Of a DNA stretch of 64,000 nucleotides, positions 20,317-30,600 are shown in pieces. The notes beneath the pieces were generated by a model. The model saw only the letters and a list, made by a program, of their open reading frames with translations, did not search any database and had not been told where the DNA came from. The stretch comes from Geobacteraceae bacterium (GTDB lineage: Bacteria > Desulfobacterota > Desulfuromonadia > Geobacterales > Pseudopelobacteraceae): assembly GCA_025355965.1 (NCBI GenBank), contig JANXYR010000067.1, positions 1 through 64,000 on the forward strand. The letters run 5' to 3'. The position numbers were made by a program, and so were the translations under genes. Position 1 is the stretch's first letter, and every line of letters begins with the position of its first letter.

Positions 20317-21498
20317 TCAACGAATATCAGAGAGCTTTTTCAGCTGCGTGCCAGGGTAGTAATAGGAAAGGATTTCTCCACAGCCAAAGCCGTCTAGCGC
20401 GCGCTGTTTGGCTCCCCATTGGCATAAACCGACACCATGACCGTTGCCGCTTCCGGAGAAGCTGATTTCATTATTTGAATTATTTACAACGAACCGGGTA
20501 CTTTTTATTGAAGAATACCCAATAGCCTTGCGAAACTGTTCGCCACTGATTGTGCTGCTACCATGTGACGTCATCAGGATAACCTGTTTCAGACGACCTC
20601 TCGAATTAACTGCTCCCGGCTTTATCTCAGAAAGACCTGATACTTTATGCCCGGCCAACAGCAACCGTTCTTCAATCTCTTTCAGAAAGAGCTTGCACGC
20701 CCAAGCTGTGCCAGCAGGTGAAGTCTGACAATACTGGCATTCAACACCTTTTAGATATGGTATTGAAATCCCCCATATATTTTCTGAAGATTCGGTCCTT
20801 CCACCGCAACTGGAATGATAAAAGGCCTGAATGATAACGCCGCCATATGTCAGCACTTCTCCTTCAGTCTCAGAAACCGCACGACGGGCGCGACTGTCCT
20901 CAATAAGAGAACCTTCATACACCTGATCAACAACTGATGATTCCAGATGATAAGTGGAGAGCATGCGACTTTTTTTTCTGTTCAAAGCATAAGTTCTGGC
21001 GATAATGGCCTGGGCTTTTACGGCTTCAATAGGCCAGGCAGAAGATATTTCGCAATTAATCAGTCCGACCAGATACTCTTCAAGCGGCAACTGGTTTACC
21101 ACCAGAATACCTTTGTCTGTCACAGACAGTTCAGCAAGTCCCCGGTACGGTTTATTATTCACATAAACTGCAGAGGAAGCAGAAAATGACAACCGCTGAA
21201 ACCGTCTCCCCTCAACCAGTAAACCATTCTTCAAGAACTTTACCTTGGCAGGAAACGACATAACAAGCGGCGAGCCTGCCTCATTAGTGACAAGAAGTCC
21301 ATCACCTGACACCGTAACTTCGGCAGCTGATTTAACAATAGCAACACGGATTGTTTCATCGAGTGTTGCCGCTTTTATCCTGTCCAACGCTGACCACTGG
21401 AAAACAGTCGTCGCAAGCACCAGAAGGATAAGTATACGTGTAAGGTCTAATGGCTGCAAAACCTGACGATAGAAACATATAAAGCCGTATTGTGTCAA
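20317..21498 (-). CDS. SpoIID/LytB-domain protein
   Basis: A 393-residue protein with an N-terminal hydrophobic segment (about 16-34) and a SpoIID/LytB amidase-enhancer-type domain (about 130-390). Motifs include PLEEYLVGLINCEISSAWPIEA, VKAQAIIARTYAL and AFYHSSCGGRTESSENIWG. GHGVGLCQWGAKQRALDGF lies near the end. In Firmicutes SpoIID is a peptidoglycan lytic transglycosylase. In non-sporing deltaproteobacteria such proteins are likely envelope peptidoglycan enzymes, which is an inference here. The start is uncertain: the longest frame uses a TTG at 21498 with no clear Shine-Dalgarno. It lies 38 bases before queA in the same orientation. Confidence 0.85.
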   Translation of the reverse strand: MTQYGFICFYRQVLQPLDLTRILILLVLATTVFQWSALDRIKAATLDETIRVAIVKSAAEVTVSGDGLLVTNEAGSPLVMSFPAKVKFLKNGLLVEGRRFQRLSFSASSAVYVNNKPYRGLAELSVTDKGILVVNQLPLEEYLVGLINCEISSAWPIEAVKAQAIIARTYALNRKKSRMLSTYHLESSVVDQVYEGSLIEDSRARRAVSETEGEVLTYGGVIIQAFYHSSCGGRTESSENIWGISIPYLKGVECQYCQTSPAGTAWACKLFLKEIEERLLLAGHKVSGLSEIKPGAVNSRGRLKQVILMTSHGSSTISGEQFRKAIGYSSIKSTRFVVNNSNNEISFSGSGNGHGVGLCQWGAKQRALDGFGCGEILSYYYPGTQLKKLSDIR

Positions 21499-21674
21499 TT
21501 TTTTTGATTGACTGTATACTTCGAATGGTTTTTATGAAGATCATTATTGCACAATTTGTTACCCATGCTGTATGTTTAGCCATCTGCTATCACATAATAA
21601 ATAATGATTAATATTTTGCAGTTATTCCTAATGACATTCATTCTGAAGTTAAATAGTTTTATTGTGAGACTCCC

Positions 21675-22637
21675 GTGACAGAGCTACTATCACTACATAA
21701 CCTGCAAGTATCTTTCCCGTCTGAACAAGGCACCTTTCATGCCGTTCGGGATATTTCTTTTTCCATGACAAAAGGATCCGTACTGGCACTTGTTGGAGAA
21801 TCCGGGTCAGGAAAAAGTATGACGGCTCTCTCGATTATGCGGCTCATTCCCCAACCCGGATTTATCAGCTCAGGGAAAATTGTTTTTGAAGGTCAGAATC
21901 TATTGGCACTGCCGGAAGAGGATCTGCGCAACATTCGCGGGCGACAAATTTCAATGGTTTTTCAGGAGCCGATGACCTCGCTGAATCCGGTTTTAAAAAT
22001 TTCCGATCAACTCTGTGAACCACTGATTTTGCATATGGGTCTGACTCGGAGCCTTGCCCAAGAGCAAGGAGTTGAATTATTAACAAACGTTGGCATTCCG
22101 TCTGCCGGCGAGCGGATGCGTGACTATCCGCATCAACTGAGCGGCGGTATGAGGCAACGGGTCATGATTGCCATGGCATTGGCATGCCAGCCATCATTGC
22201 TGATTGCTGATGAACCAACGACAGCATTGGATGTCACCATTCAGGCTCAAATATTGGAACTGCTTGATGCTAAAAGAAAATCAGGCGGCCTGTCGATTTT
22301 GCTCATTACGCATGACTTGGGAATAGTCGCCGAACGGGCTGACAATACTGCTGTCATGTATGCAGGTCAGGTTGTTGAGTATGCCCCGACGGGTTCGCTA
22401 TTGACTGCGCCACGTCACCCGTATACTCAGGCACTCCTGTCCTCTCTACCTCAATATGCTGAACCGGGCAAACCCCTGCCCACCCTGGCTGGCCAATTAA
22501 ACATTCTAACAGCGTTTGCCGGCGGCTGTAGTTTTGCAGAGCGCTGTCCACTCTCGGTTGCCAGGTGCCACGCTGAAACACAGGACCTTCTCGAAATAGC
22601 TCCGAATCATTTACTTCGTTGCTGGAAATGCTCATGA
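21675..22637 (+). CDS. Oligopeptide/dipeptide ABC transporter ATPase (OppD/DppD type)
   Basis: A 320-residue ABC ATPase. Walker A is GESGSGKS (about residues 39-46), the Q-loop is [11 protein letters not shown], the signature is [15 protein letters not shown], and Walker B is [12 protein letters not shown]. The C-terminal extension with [14 protein letters not shown] is the Cys-containing tail typical of OppD/DppD, often holding a cluster or metal. The start is a GTG at 21675. The gene overlaps the following OppF-type ATPase by four bases. No permease or binding-protein genes are adjacent, so the pair must work with subunits encoded elsewhere. Confidence 0.92.
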   Translation: MTELLSLHNLQVSFPSEQGTFHAVRDISFSMTKGSVLALVGESGSGKSMTALSIMRLIPQPGFISSGKIVFEGQNLLALPEEDLRNIRGRQISMVFQEPMTSLNPVLKISDQLCEPLILHMGLTRSLAQEQGVELLTNVGIPSAGERMRDYPHQLSGGMRQRVMIAMALACQPSLLIADEPTTALDVTIQAQILELLDAKRKSGGLSILLITHDLGIVAERADNTAVMYAGQVVEYAPTGSLLTAPRHPYTQALLSSLPQYAEPGKPLPTLAGQLNILTAFAGGCSFAERCPLSVARCHAETQDLLEIAPNHLLRCWKCS

Positions 22638-23608
22638 ACAAGACACCCCTTCTCAGCGCAGTCGATCTGCTAAAAACTTTCAGCGTTTCCGGGCAAAATC
22701 GTTCAACCAGCACTCTGACTGCACTTGATCTAGTATCACTTCATCTCTCTACCGGTGAAACACTCGGAATTGCCGGTGAGTCCGGTTGCGGCAAATCAAC
22801 TCTTGCAAAGGTCATGGCCGGTCTTCTGGTGCCAGACGGGGGGAGTGTCTTTTACAATGGCACTCAATTAAGTCAGCTTGGGCAGAACGATAAAATTATT
22901 TTCCGTCGTAAAACCCAGATGATTTTTCAAGACCCCTTTTCTTCCCTGAACCCTCGTATGCGTGTTGGTGATAGTATTTCAGAACCACTCAAAATCGCCG
23001 GTATACCTTATCCTCTGCAACGCGCAGAGGTCTCCCGCATCATGGCGGCGGTCGGATTGCCGGGCGATGTCGTTAATCGCTTTCCCGATGAATTTTCAGG
23101 AGGACAACGGCAACGCATCGGCATTGCTCGTGCCCTGGCAGCTTATCCGGATATTCTAATCGCCGATGAACCGGTTTCATCTCTCGACATTTCGATTCAA
23201 GCCCAGATAATCAATATCCTGCTGCAGATGAAGATTGACTTCAAGTTGTCCATGATGATTGTCTCACATAATTTGCTGGTTTTACGCCACATCTGCGACC
23301 GTATTATTATCATGTATCTTGGAGCAATTGTTGAGTGCGGGCCAGCTTCAGAACTTTTTAGCCACTGTCGTCATCCCTATACCGAGGCCCTACTCGCTTC
23401 AATTCCGGGATTGAACCCGTCAACATCGCCCAAGATTGAATTATTGCGAGATGACCTGCCATCTGCTCTATCAATCCCATCCGGGTGCCGATTTCATACA
23501 CGCTGCCGTCATGCGGTTGAACGCTGCCGCCACGAGGTCCCGACGTTAGTGGAATATGTAAACGGTCATACCGCAGCCTGCCATCTGAGCGGCAGTTTGT
23601 ACGACTGA
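22634..23608 (+). CDS. Oligopeptide/dipeptide ABC transporter ATPase (OppF/DppF type)
   Basis: A 324-residue ABC ATPase, partner of the preceding subunit. Walker A is GESGCGKST, the Q-loop is IFQDPFSSLNPRM, the signature is FSGGQRQRIGIARAL, and Walker B is ILIADEPVSSLD. The C-terminal Cys-rich tail is CRFHTRCRHAVERCRHE. The ATG at 22634 forms an ATGA overlap with the upstream stop and has GGAA six bases before it. A TTG five codons earlier is a poorer choice. Confidence 0.92.
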   Translation: MNKTPLLSAVDLLKTFSVSGQNRSTSTLTALDLVSLHLSTGETLGIAGESGCGKSTLAKVMAGLLVPDGGSVFYNGTQLSQLGQNDKIIFRRKTQMIFQDPFSSLNPRMRVGDSISEPLKIAGIPYPLQRAEVSRIMAAVGLPGDVVNRFPDEFSGGQRQRIGIARALAAYPDILIADEPVSSLDISIQAQIINILLQMKIDFKLSMMIVSHNLLVLRHICDRIIIMYLGAIVECGPASELFSHCRHPYTEALLASIPGLNPSTSPKIELLRDDLPSALSIPSGCRFHTRCRHAVERCRHEVPTLVEYVNGHTAACHLSGSLYD

Positions 23609-23652
23609 AAGGATGCCGCGCCAGCATTTACCTTTTAAATTCCAGTTTTAGA

Positions 23653-23696
23653 TTGACGAGCGTAAATTCCATATATATGATATTCAAAAATTTACG
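23653..23696 (+). promoter_or_regulatory. Promoter and probable self-operator of the ArsR-type gene
   Basis: TTGACG (23653-23658), a 17-base spacer and TATGAT (23676-23681) form a good sigma-70 promoter. A perfect 8-bp inverted repeat, CGTAAATT at 23661-23668 and AATTTACG at 23689-23696, brackets the -10 box. Its position suits binding by the regulator encoded just downstream. Confidence 0.6.
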
Positions 23697-23708
23697 GGAG
23701 TCGGAACG

Positions 23709-23981
23709 ATGGCCTTTGATAAAAACATGGATTTTTCAGCGGAAGCAGAAGTTTTAAAGGTACTTGGTCATCCGATTCGCCTTAAGATCGTTGCTGGGCT
23801 CTGTACACAAGAGTGCAATGTGAAGCATATATGGGAATGCCTGGGACTGCCGCAGGCAACGGTTTCACAACACCTGGCGCTGCTTAAGAACAAGGGAATA
23901 ATTGATGGCAAGCGAGATGGGGTTGAGGTACACTACAGCGTCATTAATGAATTTGCTAAAAGAATCATAAATTCATTGTAA
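23709..23981 (+). CDS. ArsR-family winged-helix regulator
   Basis: A 90-residue homodimer-type repressor. It opens with FSAEAEVLKVLGHPIRLKIV, has a recognition helix around LPQATVSQHLALLK (47-60) and a beta-wing GKRDGVEVHYSV (67-78). Three cysteines, Cys32, Cys36 and Cys44, lie in and around the helix that holds the thiol/metal site in ArsR-type sensors, so a metal or reactive-sulfur signal is plausible. An inverted repeat straddles its promoter, which suggests autoregulation. It stands alone between an ABC ATPase pair and a convergent biotin operon, so its other targets are unknown. Confidence 0.88.
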   Translation: MAFDKNMDFSAEAEVLKVLGHPIRLKIVAGLCTQECNVKHIWECLGLPQATVSQHLALLKNKGIIDGKRDGVEVHYSVINEFAKRIINSL

Positions 23982-24023
23982 CCAAGAAACAACATCATCA
24001 GGTTTCAATATTCAGTTTGGTTG

Positions 24024-24845
24024 CTATTTGGTCTGTGCAGACAGATAAAGGACTTTATATGTGGCAGGAATTTTTCCGTCCTGGCCATACTTTTCCTGAT
24101 ACAGCCGTGAAGTTTCCTGCAATATCCCCCGCCAGCCCAAGCCACTTCCAGTCCCACCAGATGCAGTTCCAGCGCCGATGTTTTTAATAGATCGTAATAG
24201 AGAATTCAGATCATCGTACCAGTCAACTTCCGTTTCAACCGTGACAACAAACCGTTCAAAGTCCATTTCATTTAAAATTGCCTTCACATCGTCAATTGTC
24301 CAAAAACCGTGCAGGCGGGACGTTCTTTGACTACCGTCCGAACAACTCCGACTGGCTGCATCCCTGAAACAGTTCTGCAGTTCAGCCAGCGTGCCATGGC
24401 AAAAAAAAGCCAGGCTTATATCCCCACCCGGCCGTACTACTCTACGCATTTCATGAATTGCAGCGGATAAGTTGCCAACCCACTGCAATGCAGACGCTGA
24501 CACTACCAGATCGAATACCCCGTTTTTAAATGGAAGATATTCCGCATTACCGTTAACTGCCTGGCAGTTAGAGCCAAGTTTTTGCTGTGTACGCAGACAC
24601 ATATTGAGAGCGAGATCAACTCCCGTCAAGCGAGCATCCGGATAAAGCGCATGTACTCTTTCAAGCAAGGCCCCTGTCCCTGTTCCTACATCAAGAATAC
24701 TCCCGGGTGCCAGACTTTGATTCAGTTCGACCGATCGGGCCAGATTTGCCACAACCCTCTTCTGAACAAGAACATGTTGATCATAATCGACAGCGCTTTG
24801 ATGAAAGGCGTTAGCTATTTTGCAGATATCAGGCCTTTTGTTCAC
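24024..24845 (-). CDS. bioC: Malonyl-ACP O-methyltransferase
   Basis: A 273-residue SAM-dependent methyltransferase that starts the pimeloyl chain of biotin. The SAM motif is ILDVGTGTGALLERV, followed by the acidic VDLALNMC and the LPFKNGVFDLVVSASALQWV block; the N-terminus has the BioC-like FHQSAVDYDQHVLVQ. A GTG at 24845 is chosen as start because AAGGAG lies six bases upstream; the longer frame begins inside bioH. It overlaps bioH by 17 bases. The middle is slightly Cys/Ser-rich. It is the third gene of bioF-bioH-bioC. Confidence 0.9.
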   Translation of the reverse strand: MNKRPDICKIANAFHQSAVDYDQHVLVQKRVVANLARSVELNQSLAPGSILDVGTGTGALLERVHALYPDARLTGVDLALNMCLRTQQKLGSNCQAVNGNAEYLPFKNGVFDLVVSASALQWVGNLSAAIHEMRRVVRPGGDISLAFFCHGTLAELQNCFRDAASRSCSDGSQRTSRLHGFWTIDDVKAILNEMDFERFVVTVETEVDWYDDLNSLLRSIKNIGAGTASGGTGSGLGWRGILQETSRLYQEKYGQDGKIPATYKVLYLSAQTK

Positions 24846-25656
24846 GTATGCTCCTTGCAAATCTGGTAATTTCTGCATTGAATTGACCACTCTGCGTCAA
24901 AAAAGGTACATGCCCGGAATCAGGAAAAACGGTCTGCTCTGCATAGGGAATGTGTTCTTTCAGATAGCTGGATGCCTGAGGCAGACAGATCCGGTCCTGT
25001 CCGCCATTTAGAATCAAAGTAGGAACGGATATCATAGCAAGTAGATGGCGCATATCTGTCCTGGCAAGCGCATCAAGCGCATCAAGCACAGCAGCGGTAT
25101 CCGGTGACGGTATCGAAGATAGAAGTTGTTTGATTTCTGCTGCGTAGCGATGGCTTTCAAGCTCACCTTCCACAAACAGACGGGTATAAAATCCGTCCAA
25201 CGCACGCTGCGTGTTACGTTGTACTTTAAGTCGCATCCCGCTCGCTTCATTGCTGGCAAGACCGTACGGAAAATCAATTGAGGCGGTAAAGCTGGGAGTT
25301 GCAGATACCAGCACCATACCTGCTAACCTGTCTGACAGTGCAGCACACGATTGAATCGCAATTTGAGCGCCCATTGACCAGCCAACGAGAAGTACCTTTG
25401 TAAGATCCAGAGCATCAAAAAGGTCAGCCAGATCTTCGGCAAAATTATTGAAATTCAGACCACCAGAAATCCCTCCGGAAAGACCGTGTCCACGAAGATC
25501 AGGCGCCAAAAGCCGCATTGAAGGGGCAAGCCCGTCGAACTGATACTTCCATACCGCCGAGGACATGCACCAGCCATGCACAAGCACAACCGGATATCCG
25601 GCCCCCTCGTCTTCATACCAAAACTCTTCCCCTCTGCGGTTCCGGTAATACGGCAT
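24829..25656 (-). CDS. bioH: Alpha/beta hydrolase, probable pimeloyl-ACP methyl ester esterase
   Basis: A 275-residue alpha/beta hydrolase. The oxyanion segment is VLVHGWCMSSAVW, the nucleophile elbow is GWSMGAQIA (Ser near residue 92), the acid is probably in LNGGQDRICLP, and the His is in PDSGHVPFL. Its place between bioF and bioC supports the BioH role of freeing pimeloyl-ACP from its methyl ester. The sequence alone would only give the hydrolase family. The ATG at 25656 overlaps the bioF stop by one base (TGATG), with GGAG seven bases upstream; a GTG one codon earlier is also possible. Confidence 0.85.
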   Translation of the reverse strand: MPYYRNRRGEEFWYEDEGAGYPVVLVHGWCMSSAVWKYQFDGLAPSMRLLAPDLRGHGLSGGISGGLNFNNFAEDLADLFDALDLTKVLLVGWSMGAQIAIQSCAALSDRLAGMVLVSATPSFTASIDFPYGLASNEASGMRLKVQRNTQRALDGFYTRLFVEGELESHRYAAEIKQLLSSIPSPDTAAVLDALDALARTDMRHLLAMISVPTLILNGGQDRICLPQASSYLKEHIPYAEQTVFPDSGHVPFLTQSGQFNAEITRFARSIREQKA

Positions 25657-26828
25657 CACGCCACTCCAAGAGTGCGGCCAACATGGCTGATACGCTCAAC
25701 TGCTCCGGCCAGGTCTGTATGCGTATGAGTGGCCATCACTGTAAACCTGAGACGACTGGTGCCGGCCGGCACCGTTGGGGGACGTATCCCCTGGGCAAAG
25801 AGCCCTTCCGCCAGCAACGCCTCTGAAAACTGCATCGTGGTAACGGCAGAACCGATGACAATCGGGACAATCTGGGTCGAGCCCGGTGGGATATTGAAAC
25901 CGGCTTCCGCGAGGCTGTTCCTGAAGAAGCTGGTGTTGGCGGACAACTGCTCCCTCAACAGATCTCCTTCAGGCGTCTGCACAAGTTCAACAGCCGCCAG
26001 CGAAGCGGCGAGCACGGAAGGGGGCAACGAGGTTGAAAAAATGAAGCTGCGGGCTCGATTGATCAACAGTTCACGCAATTCAGCCGAAACAGCGGCGTAA
26101 GCCCCGAAACTTCCCAGCGCCTTGCCAAACGTACCCATCTGGATATCAATATCACTCCCAACCCCCAGCAGTTCGGCGCTTCCCCTCCCCTGCTTCCCGA
26201 GGACCCCGCAGCCATGCGCATCATCGACCATCAACAGCGCCCCATGAGTGTGTTTGAGCCTGACCAGTTCAGCTAGCGGGGCGATGTCTCCATCCATGCT
26301 GAAGACACCGTCGCTGACAATGAGACTGCGCCCTTTGGCATGTTTTTCCATGAGAACGGCCAGCTGCCGGTAATCGTTATGCGGATAACGCACCAGGCGC
26401 GCCCCGGAAAGCAGAATGCCGTCAACGATGCTGGCATGATTGAGCCGGTCGGAAAAGACAACATCACCACGACCGACCAGAGCCTGAATAATGCCGGTAT
26501 TAGCGGCATAGCCACTGTTGAAAAGGAGAGCCGCCTCACTTTTTTTAAAGGAGGCGACGGCATGCTCAAGCTGTTCATGCAGAGCCATGGTCCCGGATAC
26601 CAGCCGGGAAGCGCCGCTCGACGTCCCATAGTGCTGAGCAGCCGCAATAGAAGCAGCGACAAGCGCCGGATGATCGGCCAAGCCGAGATAATTATTGGAA
26701 CAGAGCAGCAGCACGTCGTGATCGTTACACAAGACATGCGCCGACTGACGACCGCTGATAAGCCTGGTGCTGCGGAGCAGCCCTCGGCTTCTGATGTCTT
26801 CAAGTTCATTTTGAATTGTTCTGGTCAT
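25656..26828 (-). CDS. bioF: 8-amino-7-oxononanoate synthase
   Basis: A 390-residue PLP-dependent alpha-oxoamine synthase joining pimeloyl-ACP with L-alanine. Motifs are [14 protein letters not shown], the SGASRLVSG region, [15 protein letters not shown] (PLP Asp and His) and the lysine in [15 protein letters not shown]. Length is normal. The ATG at 26828 is preferred over the GTG at 26834 because AGGGG lies five bases before it. It is the first gene of the biotin operon; its promoter carries a BirA-like operator. Confidence 0.94.
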   Translation of the reverse strand: MTRTIQNELEDIRSRGLLRSTRLISGRQSAHVLCNDHDVLLLCSNNYLGLADHPALVAASIAAAQHYGTSSGASRLVSGTMALHEQLEHAVASFKKSEAALLFNSGYAANTGIIQALVGRGDVVFSDRLNHASIVDGILLSGARLVRYPHNDYRQLAVLMEKHAKGRSLIVSDGVFSMDGDIAPLAELVRLKHTHGALLMVDDAHGCGVLGKQGRGSAELLGVGSDIDIQMGTFGKALGSFGAYAAVSAELRELLINRARSFIFSTSLPPSVLAASLAAVELVQTPEGDLLREQLSANTSFFRNSLAEAGFNIPPGSTQIVPIVIGSAVTTMQFSEALLAEGLFAQGIRPPTVPAGTSRLRFTVMATHTHTDLAGAVERISHVGRTLGVA

Positions 26829-26840
26829 GTCCACCCCTGA

Positions 26841-26873
26841 TAGTAAACCGGCATATTATATCAAGGTTGACAA
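26841..26873 (-). promoter_or_regulatory. BirA-like biotin operator over the bioF promoter
   Basis: On the minus strand TTGTCAACC, a 15-base spacer and GGTTTACTA match the BirA operator pattern (TTGTAAACC, 14-16 bases, GGTTTACAA) with two differences. The spacer contains a perfect TATAAT (26860-26855), so bound biotin repressor would block the -10 box. It lies 13 bases upstream of the bioF ATG. The regulator gene is not in the window. Confidence 0.75.
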
Positions 26874-27621
26874 TGTGTCCAAAAAAAAGGAAGCCATGAG
26901 TATTTTGTGATGCATTTATCCGGAATCAGATAGTTTTTGGCTATCAGAGTATCACCCTTGCGAATGCGTCGCCCCTCCCATGTGGTCAACCCCATGTTCG
27001 GTCGGCTGCTGTCGGCTCGTGATTGAATCAGCTCTGCGGCGGTCAAGCCATGGATTGCGTAGTGTACCTTGTTCTGCACCGTGGCAAAAAAATCCTGGGT
27101 AAGCGGGTGGTTGGGATCATAGTCAACGCTGGTGGCATAAATGTCGGTTATTTTCTGGTAAAAACGGCGCTCGCTGGTGCGGATGTCTTGCAGACGTTTT
27201 GTCAGCTCGTCAAAATAATCGTGACGTTTACCGGGATTTTTCAGACGTTCATCATCCAGCACAAAGCCCTTGATGATATACTCTTTCAGCTTGTCGCTTG
27301 CCCATTGGCGAAAACGTACGCCAGCCTGGCTTCTGACCCGGTAGCCAAGCGCCAGCACCATATCCAGATTGTAATGGGCTACGTCGTACTGTTTGCCATC
27401 AGCGGCAGTTGTTCGGTAAAACCGAACAACTGAATTTTCATCCAGTTCGCCATCGTCAAAAATAGGCTTGATATGTTCGCTGATTGTTCCCTTGGCCTTG
27501 CCGAACAGTTCGCCAAGCTGTTTCTGTGACAGCCAGAGAGTTTCCGCCTCCAGTATAACATCTATTTGGTGCGGCCATCCTTGCTATGGTAAATCAGGAA
27601 TTGGTTGGTTTCGTTTTTCAT
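26861..27621 (-). pseudogene. RhuM-family gene, frameshifted and 3'-truncated
   Basis: The reading MKNETNQFLIYHSKDGRTK (27621-27565) fits a RhuM N-terminus but meets a TAG at 27564-27562. The next frame continues at once with IDVILEAETLWLSQKQLG, then AKGTISEHI, YRTTAADGKQYDVAHYNLD and FRQWASDKLKEYIIKGFVLDDERLKNP in separate blocks. One missing A in the AAA run at 27567-27565 explains the break. The C-terminus departs from the family after KGDTLIAKNYL and stops within 20 residues, so about a quarter of the usual length is lost. The 5' end overlaps the TIR-ATPase gene by 38 bases. RhuM proteins are common in defence and mobile regions; the function is poorly known. Confidence 0.8.
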
Positions 27622-30600
27622 AGGACGGGACTCCAGTTTCTGGATTTACGACCTTATCTAATGCGCTTTTCAACTGCCCATCCCCAGGATAATCAGCGAT
27701 CCCCTTCTTTAGTAGAGAAACCGCCTCCTCCCGCCGACCCTCAACAACAAGCAAATCAGCACTCCTCATAATCAACGATGCCAGGTTTCCCATCTTAGGA
27801 CCGGTCAGAGCGCTATTGATAAGCTTGATGGCATCCTGGTTCAGTCCAACACTGGACATCAGGTCAGCGCAGGTCTGATAAAGCATGGCCCTGCCAGGCG
27901 TTCCCGGCAGTCGGATGGCTTTTTTCAACAAATCAATGCCTTCATCAGGACGTCCAGCCTCACCCAGCAGTTTGGCGCACTTTTGATAGATCAAGCCCTT
28001 GTTAGTCAGCCCCGGCGAATTGATACCCTTTTTCATCAGGGTAATAGCATCTTCACGACGTCTTGCCTTTACCATCAGCTCTGAACATGCTTTGTAGAGA
28101 AAATCCAGATGATGCGGGTCATTCCCGGCAATTCTTTCCTCAAGAATTTCTATGGCTTCATCCAACCGGCCTTGTCGCGCTGTCAGATCAGCGCACATTT
28201 GAGCCAATAAGTTTTGCTCCTTCATGTGCGGCACCTGGAGGCCAAGTTTCAACACATCTACAGCATCCTCAAGGTATTTGGCATGAAAAAGCAACTTTGC
28301 GCATTTTAGATAGATGGACGACTCGCTTTTCAAGCGAGGATTCGACAGAGCTTTTTTGAGAAATTTGACGCCAACTTCCGTGTTGTCGATTTTCTCCATA
28401 ATGTCAGCGAAGTAATGATAGAGCGGGAGTGGATCTTTTACAGTATTGGAAGCAAGACCTCGCTCTAACAAGGCAGCCGCTTCGTCGATACGATTGTGTT
28501 TCACCAGCAATTCGGCACAGTAGCGATACATCATTTTCGGATCGAGAACGCGGGAATCAGATACTGCTTCTCTGAGAAAACAGATGGCTTCTTCGTCTTC
28601 CCCTTTCTTCACCATTAATTCGGCAATCAGCAGGTAGATGGAAAAGAGCTTTGTCATTCCGGGGAGATCAAGCCCTTTTCGGAGAAATGCGATAGCTTCA
28701 TCCACGCGGTTAAGTCTCGTCATAAGACCGGCGCAGTGCATATAAACCGTACCCAGTTCCTGAATATTCGGTATGTCGATACCCTTCCTTAGAATCGTGA
28801 TTGCATCATCATATCTCCCCGCTTGTTCCATGGATCTTGCGCACAAGCTGATGAGCGATGAAACGCAGGCCATGCCCGGCGTATCAATAGCCTGCTTCAG
28901 CAGCTTTTCAGCATCGTCGAACCTGTCATCTTTCATGAGAATATGGGCGCAACGATGATAGATCGTAAAAGCGTTGCTGCCGCTCCCCAGAAACTTGATC
29001 GCCTCTTTTTGCGCCCTCAACATCGCGTTGACCCCATTGAGGTTGTATTCAAGTTCGATCAAGAGCAGCCAGACAGCATAGTAGGAATGCGGTCCTGTGG
29101 CCCTACGCACATGAAAAAGCGCCTTACGGTAATCATCCCCGGTATTTCGATGTTTCAAGCACAATGCCAGGTGATACTCCAAGCCTTTGGGTCTTTTCAT
29201 TTCCGGTAATGCGGAAATCAGGGCGATGTGTTCCTCTAATGTTTCTAGATTGTCGGGGATTTTCGATTGGGCGGGCCTTGGCAAGAGTGAAAGAGCAAAT
29301 TTCGTAAGTTTATCACTGGCCAGATACAATTCGTCCATGCGAGCGGATTCGAAAAGATGATGCCGCAATTCAGCGTAGGAAGAGGTCAGTTTCTGTGATT
29401 CCCGCAGTTGGACGTTTTTGAAATATTTGAAATAACTGTCTGCCGCAAGGCTGTGCGCTTGCCGCCATTCATCTTTGTCTTCACGAAGGCGAGTCACACT
29501 GATTTCCCTTGCCAGCGGATGCAGAGTTTCGCCGTTGTTGGTCGTTTCCAGCAAGAATCTGTTTATGAGTTGTTTGCGCAATGATTGCGGAGAGGTAGAA
29601 ACGGTGGTGATTTCCAGCGAAGCATCTTTATTGAATGGACGACGGTATACCGCCAGCCAGCGCATGAATTTCAGTAATTCGCCTTCCATACAGGAAAGGG
29701 TACGTTCGATCAGTTCGCGTTCAAAATCTTCAACCAGCTCAGGATTGAGGTTGACATCCCCAGGGTTGAAGAGATCGGGAGCTAAGGAAATCAGCTCTTC
29801 TAGAGAAAAATATTTAAGACTCTCCACCATCGTTTTCAGTGCCCGTGGGTTGCCACCCAAACGATGTCCAATCTCTTTCAGCCTTTCTTTGGGGATCTTT
29901 TCTGACAAATTTTTCGACGCAAGATGCGTTTGCAGAAAATCTGCGGCTTCAAAATCCGTAAGCCCTTTGAGTTCGCTGGATAACGCTTTTTCGCACCATC
30001 GCGCATTTTTTATGGAACGATTGCTGATGAGTAAAAGCCTACCTGCGGGACGATGTGAATTATTGAGCCGTTCAACAAGATACTGCCAATCTTTCTGCGG
30101 CAACGCATCTTTATCACCTAAGAGACGCTGAAATTCATCTACGACAACCAAAACCTGTTCTCTTCGGAGAAATCTGAGCAAGGCATCGAAGAGATTGCCG
30201 CCAGCACCTTTATCAATCTCTTGCATCAAATCATGGATACCCTCGTAATCAAGCGCCAATGCGAGGTCAGTGAGCAAGTCAAGGGATGGATCTTGTGATT
30301 CAAGCTGCGGCTCGACAGGATCAATGCAACGAGTTGTCTGTGCAGCAATTTCAGAAGCCAACTGAGTTTTTCCACATCCCGGAAATCCTTGTAAAAGGGC
30401 GACAGCAGGTCCCTTGACTAGCCATTCGGAAACAAAATATTTTAGGAGTTCAGCCCGCTGATGACCATAAAAATTGCTGCTTGCACTATTATTATTGTTG
30501 TTAGTTGTGGCCTCAACTTCGTGATTGTCGATAACGGCATTGCCCGAAACATCATTTTTAACAACCGATTCTGATTTAAAGTCGGGCAAGGGCGGCTCTG

